Shown one piece after another: positions 23,901 through 32,900 of a stretch of DNA of 64,000 bases. This DNA is from Terebella lapidaria. Its lineage: Eukaryota > Annelida > Polychaeta > Terebellida > Terebellidae. The notes below the pieces were generated by a model. It saw only the letters and a program-made list of their open reading frames with translations. It was not told the origin of the DNA and made no database searches. Positions within the stretch are counted from its first letter, which is position 1, and every line of letters starts with the position of its first letter. The stretch is from assembly GCA_949152475.1 (NCBI GenBank), contig OX424559.1, forward strand, positions 19,809,809-19,873,808, read 5' to 3'. The position numbers were made by a program, and so were the translations under genes.

Positions 23901-26900
23901 AGTCTAAGCTGCCTGCAGCTCGTGAGCTGGCCCGTCAGGAGGAGTCGGTCTCGACCAGTAAGCGTCTCACGGAGACGATCGCCAAGCGTCTGGCCTCCCC
24001 TCTTCAGGCGTACGCCCCCTCTTCCTCCAAGCCTCCACCGACCAAGTCCAAGGAGAAGAAGGAGAAGAAGCCCTTTCAGAGGGCCCCTGCCGGCAGTAAA
24101 GCGACCAAGAAGTCGAAGCACAAGGGCAAGCCCAAGCCAGCAGGGGAGAAGAAGTCCTCCGCCCCCGCAGCAGGTGAGTACTTCACAGAATCAGCTCCCT
24201 GCGATGGACCCTGCGATACCTCGGGCTGTCCCACCCTCGTTCCAAAATTCAAGCGAGCCTGTGGGCGCCCGTCTAACAAATTATTGGCAAGAGTGGCAGA
24301 CACTCGGAGCCAGCCAGTGGATCGTGTCGGTCCTTCGCAGGGGCTTTCGCATCCAGTTCAGTCAGCGTCCTGCACTGGCTACCGAGCCTATTCCCTTTTC
24401 ACTTCCCGGAGCTCACGCCAAACGGTTAGCACTCTCGCTCGAGATCGCCGATATGCTGGCCAAAAACGCGCTCGAAAAAGTAGGAATTTCCTCTCCAGGT
24501 TACTACAGTATCCTGTTCTTGACTCCCAAGAGCTCAGGCGGGTGGCGCCCCGTGATCGACCTGTCCGCTCTAAACCGCCATGTCAAGACCCCCAAGTTCG
24601 CCATGGAGACGGCGGAATCGATCCGCTTGTCCCTTCCAAAGAACTCTTGGGTCGTCTCCCTGGATCTGAAGGACGCGTTCTTTCACATCCCGATTCATCC
24701 GGTCTCCCGCAAATATCTGCGCTTCGTGCACCGGGGCACCGTGTATCAGTTCCGTGCCCTGCCATTCGGACTGTCCCCGGCTCCATGGATCTTCACAATG
24801 GTGGTGAAAGAGTTACAGATACTCGCCCACAAGGAGGGCATCCTCCTCTACCAGTACCTAGACGACTGGATTGTCTATCACCAGTCTCCCGAGGTTCTGA
24901 CTCGGCACTTACAGTGGGTCCTGGACTTGTGCAAACGCATGGGTTTGCTGGTCAATCTCCAGAAATCAGAGCTAACGCCGGCCCAGGACTTCGTGTTTGT
25001 CGGGTACCGGTACAAGACACAGCTGGGTATGGTTTTTCCCACGGAGGAGCGGCTGTCAAAGATACGGTCATTACTCCGCAGATTCTTGGACGAGCCCAGT
25101 CAGTCAGCACAGATCTGGCAGTCGATGCTCGGGTTGCTGGCAGCAACCGAGAAGTTAGTTCCTTACGGTCGACTCCACATGCGGGAGTTACAGATCGACC
25201 TTCGCTCCCAGTGGATCGCAGCCACGGATTGCCCTCAGCAACCGGTCGTCCTTTCTCCAGCAGGGAAGGCGTCCATACTGTGGTGGATGTCCGCTACCAA
25301 CCTCACTCGGGGCTCACCCTTCCGTCAGCCTCCTCCCTCCAAGCATCTATTTACGGATGCCTCTACGGAGGGCTGGGGGGCACACCTGGACTTCAAGGAA
25401 GTGTCTGGGGTGTGGACAGAGCCCGAGAGCTCGTGGCACATCAACCGCTTAGAGTTGGAGGCAGTTTCCCTGGCCCTGGCCCACTGGGAGGAGGAGTGTG
25501 CTGGTCGTGCTGTCCTGGTGTCCACGGACAACTCCACTGTCGTGGCCTACATAAACAAACAGGGGGGTACAAAGTCCGTTACCCTGTGTCGGCAGGCCAC
25601 GACGCTTCTTCTGTGGTGCCGGTCTCGGAACATTCACTTGCGAGCACGTCACATCCTGGGCCGGTTGAATGTGTTGGCGGACCAGCTGTCACGCAGGGGG
25701 CAGATCCAGCCAACAGAGTGGTCTCTCCATCCTCAGGTGTTCAGTTCCCTGTGCCTCAGGTGGGACCGCCCTACAGTGGATCTCTTCGCGACCAGGTGGA
25801 ACAACAAGCTTCCAGTGTTTGTCTCTCCGCTTCCGGACCCCCTTGCGATGTCCATCGACGCGTTGTCCACGGATTGGGACGGCCTGTTCGGGTATGCATA
25901 CCCTCCGGCGATTCTGCTGCCCAAGGTTTTGGCCAAGATCAGGTCCCACACATGCCGTATTCTCCTGGTCGCTCCATACCAGCCACAGCGGCCTTGGTTC
26001 CCAGAACTTCTGGGCCTGTTGGTAGATCAACCAGTGGCCCTACCCCCTCGGGACGACCTTCTCAAACAGCCCCGGGCGCAGCTGTTTCACAGCCGACCCG
26101 CGAGCCTGAACCTCCACGTGTGGCTTCTGTCCAGCGATCCCTTCGCGCAAAGGGATTTTCTTCAGAAGTGTCCAGTAGGATCGCCCGCCCTAATAGAAAC
26201 TCATCCTTGGGAGTTTATGAGTCTAAATGGTGAGTCTTCGCTGCTTGGTGCGATGGCAGGCAGGTTGATCCATTCAATGCCTCTGCTCAGACAGTAGCTG
26301 ATTTTCTCTTGGAGAAATTCCAAGCGGGTGCGGCCCCTTCGACATTAGCGGGTTATAGGACCGCTCTAGCCAAGACTATTTTGCCTCACACTGGCATCAA
26401 TCTCGGCGAGGATCAAGATCTGAGCGCCTTGCTCAATAACTTTAAAGTTGAACGTCCGCTTACCCGTAACTCAGTTCCGGAGTGGGATCTATCTCTGGTT
26501 TTGAACCATTTGGCGTCTGCTCCCTTTGAACCTATGTCTTCCGCCCCCCTAAAGTTCCTTACTTGGAAGACAGTCTTCCTGCTGGCTCTGGCTTCTGGAC
26601 GTCGCAGGAGCGAAATCCACGCCTTGGATTTCTCAAAAGTTAGATGGCGAGAGGATGGCCTCCAGGTCTCCTTGCAGGTCATCCCTTCTTTCCTGGCGAA
26701 AACCCAGCTGGCGTCGTCTCCCCCGCTGGCCTTCACGATTCCGGCTTTGTCGGCGTCTGTAGGCCCGAATCTCGAGGAAGACTGTCTCCTGTGCCCGTTG
26801 CGGGCTTTGCGCTTGTACCTTAAGCGGACAAAAGGTCTCCGGGCTGGCAAGCGACTGTTGTTCATTTCACATCAGTTGAAATTCCAACGGGACATACGTT

Positions 26901-29900
26901 CCGCTACCATCTCATCCTGGATTCAAAAATGTATCCGCACCTGTTACGATTTGGCCGAGCAGGACTCCGCCTGTTCGTTCAAGGTACGCGCCCATGATGT
27001 TCGGGCCATGGCGGCCTCTCTTGCATATATGGGACGGGTTCCACTTGATCAGGTCATGCAAGCATGTTCATGGCAATCCCATAACACCTTTACGTCTTTC
27101 TACCTTAGAGACCTGACGTGGACGGGGAGTGAGGGCTACCACCTCGGGCCCGTGGTAGCTGCTCGGAGCGTCGTCACCCCTTGAGGATGACGTGGCCCAT
27201 CTTGTACATACGTTCCTCTTGTACATATGTTGAAGTTCCGTGTTGCGAGTTCCGGTTCCGATTACCGTTAAATTGGTCTCCTATGTCAGTACGGTCGTAC
27301 TCCTTAGTTCGGTATGCATTGTGACTCAGTTGCGTCAGCAAGGCATATCCTCATGTACATACGTTACGTCACTTATGACCGGAAGCCAGTCACTCGACAC
27401 TCGAAGGTAAGTGGTTTTTCTACTTACCCTATTGTTAAACCATAAATGTTTTGGTGACCCTGAGGACACCCTCCTTTGGTTCCTCCAATCATTCAGGGGA
27501 AAAGCCCACCCTGTCCCTCACTGAGGCCCTAGGGTTGAGCTTTTGGTTATGTCAGAGTTCTTTTTGGAGCACCCCGCCTCCAATCTTTATTCTGATTTTA
27601 CCCGTAATGTGTTTTGGAGGTAAGATATAGGCATATAACTGGCTGTTTTATGTTAATAAAACTAGTGTTATATACTATACTTACCTCCAAAACACATTCA
27701 GAGTGCCCACCCGGCCGGCCCCGCGTACTCCTTCTGGTTGGTTCCTAGAATCGACGAGAATGACGTCACCATCCGGTCACGTGGGTTAGTGGCTTGGACA
27801 ATTCATTGTCTAGCCCATTTTCCAAATGGGGTTCTCTCTATGGAGAACTCCTATGTCAGTAAGGCTAATAAGCCATAACCCGTAATGTGTTTTGGAGGTA
27901 AGTATAGTATATAACACTAGTTTTATTAACATAAAACAGCCAATTTAACTGGTATTTGAACGTCAGAAATAGCTATTTGCGAAGGAAATATGTTTTCAAA
28001 TGTAGTTGCGCTATTCATTACCACGTATTACCATTTCGTACAAAACAATCCCATGAATACATCATTAAGATTTTATTGTATCCCCTGAACAAAGTCAAGA
28101 TACTATGGATTTGCGCCGCTACAAGTGCCGTACAGACTTCCTTGTGAACGCTCCACAAGGTGCAAATCTGAACTGTTTCTGACAATATTCCATATGTATA
28201 TGCCTTATAGCAGAAACCCATAAGAGATCCTCTTATGGGTTTCTGCTTATAGTAATATCCCAAAACCTATCGATTTTGGTTGCCATGGCGACCAAGATGG
28301 CCGATTGGCGACACATTTCGTGACAAAATTAGCTGTTTTGACACACGAGGCTTGTGAAGGCTCCAGGGGTGGTACTTTTACAGGTATCACTAGGACATTG
28401 AAGAGGCATATTGAGCAGTGACCAGACACAGAAATATTAAATAATTATAATTATAGTTAATGAAAAGACTTATTAAAACAATGTTAATATCCAGCTCGAG
28501 GTCAGCGATCATTCCTTTTGGTTGCAATTAGGAAACATATCACACTGAATGTGTGTACAAGTATAGAGCTGATGGATTTGTTCAAAATATATACTACAGT
28601 GTTGTATTATCGAATACATTAACTTGACTTTCATCAGTTAAGTCTATTATTGCCCACAATAAAAATTGTGGAGATGAGAACATTTTATTATATGACTAAA
28701 CGTAGTAAGTCTTTTGTCAGGTATATATTTTATATCTGCAGTAATAATATTAATTAGTTAATATCACCAACTTATTACAACAGTTGAATCATATTCATTA
28801 TCAGTGAATGTAGATAAAGAAATCACTTGTATTGTTGGGAATTGGATATGCTAAATTATTTGGTAAGAAATAATTTGGTGAACTTCAGTAGTTGAAAGTA
28901 TTACTGCATGGCATAAAATTAGCTAAGGCTTGGAACTTTTATTGCCGACATTGATGAAAGACATTGGGGCAGCAGTGCTATTTTGATATAAGATATTTTG
29001 TCTGAATTAACATAATATATTTTGGGCTACAGAGGTGACAGGGCATCTCGGGGATACACCCATGTGGTCGTAGGTGATCGGAAAGCGTCTAGTTTATGAA
29101 AATCAAATACATATATTGTAACGGTTCTAGGGTTGATATAGTAGTAACATATGTTCGTTGGGTTGAGGTTCGCTCCCCAGCCTTGCTTAGCTGACCGGAT
29201 GCCTATGAGTTTGGCTCTTTGCCTCGTCTCAGACTGCAGGGGTCCCTCGGTTGACTCTGGTTCTCTGGCTGGAATGGCCACTTGGCTGACTCTGGTTCTC
29301 CTTCTGGAATTGTCACTCGGCTGACTCTGGTTTTCCGACTGCAGGGGTCGTTCATTTGACTCTGGTTCTCCGGCTAGAATGGCCGCTCGGCTGACTTTGG
29401 TTCCCCGGGTGCAAGGGTCATTCGGCCGCTCGACTGACTCTGGTTCTCCGTCGGGAATGGTCACTCGGGTGACTCTTGTTCTCTGGCTGCAGGGGTCGTT
29501 CAGCTAACTCTGGTTCTCAGGCTGGAATGGCCGGTCAGCTGACTCTGGTTCTCCGGCTGGAATTGTTACTCAGCTGACTCTTGTTCTCTGGCTGCAAGGG
29601 GCCTTCGGCTTACTCTGGTTCTCCTGCTAGAATGTCTGGACGGCTGACTCTGGTTCTCCGGCTGGAATGGTTGCTCGGCTGACTATAGTTTTTCAGATGC
29701 AGGGGTTGCTTGGCTGACTCTGGTTCTCCGGGTGCAGGGGTCACTCGGCTGACTCTGGTTCTCCATCTGGAATAGTCACTTGGCCGACTCTGATTCTCCA
29801 GCTGGAATGCTCACTCGGCCGACTTTTGTTCTTCTGCTGTAGTGGTGTTTCGTGAGACTTTGGTACTCCGGCTGCAGTTTGTCTCGGATGACTTCGGCAC

Positions 29901-32900
29901 TCTGGCTTTGGGTTGTTTCGGGTGACGTCGGTTCCCTGGCTGCAGGCCGTCTTGGGTGGTAGCCAATCGCCAATCATTTGGGTTTTAGTCCGCTTTCCTC
30001 ATCGACCTCTTCCTCTTCGTCCGGTTGTTCAGTTGATAGCTTGGGTTCTGAGCTGTCTCAGACGTTATCAGCTTTATTTTACCCGACTGGTCTTCCAATC
30101 AATTCTACGTTCAATTTTGGTTGACTTTACTTCTTGAAATTATCTAAGTTCGGTTTCATTCCACCTGTATACCTGCACACGGAGTCAGCTGGGCCGACTC
30201 AAAGATCAACTCTCGGTTTGATTTCACGGTTTCTTGACGAATCACACATTCGGATGAAATTGTTGCAGATACATCTAGAGAGAAAGTTGACTATGATCGA
30301 ACTCAACCACATGTGTTATATATGTTGTACAACAATTTGTTTCACATTATACAGTTTTAAATATAAAGTAGAAAAAAAAAAACAAAGACAACTTTAGAAA
30401 CGTGCATAAATGTGCATAAACTGATATGTTGATGACTTATTCATGGAATTGTTTTGTTCAAAATGGTAATACCTGGTAATGAATAGCGCAGCTCCGCAAA
30501 TCGCTTCCTCCGCAAATCGCTATTTCTGACGTTCAAATACCAGTCAAAGTGTAGTTTTTCAATTGAAATAACGCATAAATGTTCATGAAATGCATTCCAT
30601 TGGATTCCTCAACCTTCAAAACCTAAGAAAAGACACTAAGATTATACTTCTAGCTTGTCTAGAAGCAGAGAAAAACAAAAACTAACTTTTTGATCGGATG
30701 CGGCGGCCATCTTGGAAAAAGTCATTTTTTCCATTGATTGGACACTTTTTGAGAAGGTTACCCGGTCTAATATTTTTCCTGACATGAAAACCTACAAAAT
30801 GACACCAAGAAACCTAATATGCCCGATTTGGCGACGGAAACCTATTTTAGAGGTCTCCTGGAAAATGGCCTAAGGACTAAAGATAGAGCTTAGATATTGG
30901 CACTTTCAAATAGGAAGTCATATATAGCGAGTTGGGAGGGGACCTTGAATTTGACCTTTGATGACCTTGAAAGGTCGAAACAGCCATTTTTGGATGAAAA
31001 AATGCCCAAATTTGCCTCTACAGATGAAATGCATGTAGATAGAGCTTCAGTTTGCATTATGAACATATAGGAAGTCATATATGGAACAACTAATGATGAC
31101 CTTGATTTTGACCTTGGATGACCTTGAGTGCTAAATGTCTGACTTGAAATCTTGAAAGTGGTCTCTGAAGCATAAACTTTTGCACATACAGGTTAGGATT
31201 GTGTATAAGCCTGTAAAAAAGTCATGTATAAATGGCACATTTTTTTTTTTTCACATTTTTTTAACTTGACCTTAAAGACCTTGAAGGGCGAATCTCAAAA
31301 TCTGAAATTGGCCTCTACACACGAAATACTTGTTGATAAAACAAGACGTTGACTGGTAAATCTCAAAATCATATGTCACGTACAATGCTTGAAACCAAAA
31401 TTGCCCGGTAACCTATCTTAGCCCTTGGGCTAATTTTAGGTTACCGGACCTATGGTCCGATAACCTATTGGCATGGCGTTGCGTCCGTCGTCCGTCGTCG
31501 GTCGTCGTCGTCCACATTTTTATCTTTTTTGTTTACGGGCGAATTTTTCTGAAATTTTGCAGAAAAATACTTTAAAATAATTCAAGAAGGAGGTATTTTT
31601 TAGTTTTTTGATTTTCGCTTTTTCTTCAAAATGGCGGCCGTTTTCGACGAAAAAGGCCTGATTTGGCGGCCATTTTCTCAAAATCTGTTCAGTAACTTTT
31701 TTTCTCTTTGATACATAAGACTCCTCATATGTACTTCTATGATGTCTATAAATTTCATTGCGCTTGAATCGCTCGAAGTGGGCCATTTTGGCCCAAACTC
31801 GGCCCAAATGGGACTTTCCCATGTTAAATTCTCCTATGCTTTATAATGGGACACATTAAAGCCTAATATCTCACTTAATATTGAGATTAGAGACTAGGAA
31901 TCAATTGTGGACATATAGGAATGATATATGCTGAATATTGTCGTGACCTTGAATTTGACCTCTGACCTTGGTTTCAAGGTCAGAGCGGCCGTTTTCATCG
32001 AAAAATGGCCAATTTTGGACTTCGACGGTCGTTTTCTCAAAATCTGTTCAGTAACTTTTTTTCTTATTGATGCATGACACTCCTCCTATGTACCCCTGTG
32101 ACATGTATAAATTTCGTTGCCCTTGAATCGCTCGAAGTGGGCCATTTTGGGCCCAAACTCAGCCCAAATGGGGCTTTCCCATGTTAAATTCTCCTATGCT
32201 TTATAATGGGACACATTAAGCCTAATATCTCACTTAATATTGAAATTAGAGACTAGGAATGAATTGTGGACATATAGGAAATGATATATGCTGAATATTC
32301 TCGTGACCTTGAATTTGACTTTTGACCTCAATTTCAAGGTCACAGGACAAAATGGCTAATATCTCGCTTATTATCGACTTTACAGCTTAGGAATCAGTTG
32401 TGAACATATAGGAAATGACATATGCTGAATATTCTTGTGACCTTGAATTTGACCTTTGACCCCATTTTCAAGGTCACATGACAAAATGGCTAATATCTCG
32501 CTTATTATCGACTTTACAGTTTAGGAATCAATTGTGAACATATAGGAAATGATATACGCTGAATATTTTCGTGACCTTGAATTTGACCTTTGACCTCATT
32601 TCCAAGGTCGCAGGACAAAATTGCTAATATCTCGCTTATTATCTACTTTACAGCTTAGGAATCAATTGTGAACATATAGGAAATGATATATGCTGAATAT
32701 TCTCGTGGCCTTGAATTTGAGCTTTGACCTCATTTTCAAGGTCACAGGACAAAATGGCCAATATCTTGCTTATTAGCGACTTTACAGCTTAGGAATCGAT
32801 TGTGAACATATAGGAAATGATATATGCTGAAAATTCTCGTGACCTTGAATTTGACCTTTGACCTCATTTTCAAGGTCACAGGACAAAATGGCTAATATCT

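Larger units (their letters stand above)
21381..27942 (+). mobile_element. Complete DIRS-type tyrosine-recombinase retrotransposon
   Basis: The element has inverted terminal repeats (about 21402-21544 and 27753-27900), gag, pol and tyrosine recombinase frames, and an internal complementary region (about 27596-27710). That region joins the left outer end to the right outer end, as expected of the DIRS circle-template scheme. It fixes the ends near 21381 and 27942. The opposite foldback arm gives the uninterrupted target and agrees with these borders. GC-rich coding composition differs sharply from the AT-rich host. The element carries one in-frame TGA in the recombinase frame but otherwise looks young. 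Confidence 0.9.
21075..30860. mobile_element. Foldback element nested in the family 2 element
   Basis: The left arm is about 21075-21380 plus 27943-28060, interrupted by the DIRS element. The right arm is about 30430-30860 in inverse orientation. Paired landmarks are GGCATATTAGGTTTCTTGG against CCAAGAAACCTAATATGCC, CTCTGCTTCTAGAC against TCTAGAAGCAGAG, and GGTATTTGAACGTCAGAAAT against its complement at about 30525. Excluding DIRS it is about 3.2 kb. The interior (28061-30429) is AT-rich with a 35-bp minisatellite and no gene. Confidence 0.65.
20071..31437 (+). mobile_element. Family 2 tandem-repeat element (host copy of the nested stack)
   Basis: It begins AGGTTACCGGACC, whose next bases fold back on it as a 12-bp hairpin with a TAT loop. 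It ends CCGGTAACCT followed by the hairpin TAGCCCTTGGGCTAA at about 31403-31434. Own sequence is about 20071-21070 and 30865-31437, with GACCTTGAATTTGACC segments and a duplicated block of about 455 bp (20310 and 20765). The middle, about 9.8 kb, is later insertions. It lies in the last MUTYH intron and has no coding frame of its own. Confidence 0.65.

Noticed and set aside
21636..26025. Long antisense frames across the DIRS element
   Set aside because: High GC makes all frames open; none has a motif, while the sense frames carry gag, RT, RNase H and recombinase signatures.
29027..29977. Repeat protein with EPES/RPSxN-like units on the - strand
   Set aside because: The underlying minisatellite has a 35-bp period, so frames rotate and stops intervene.
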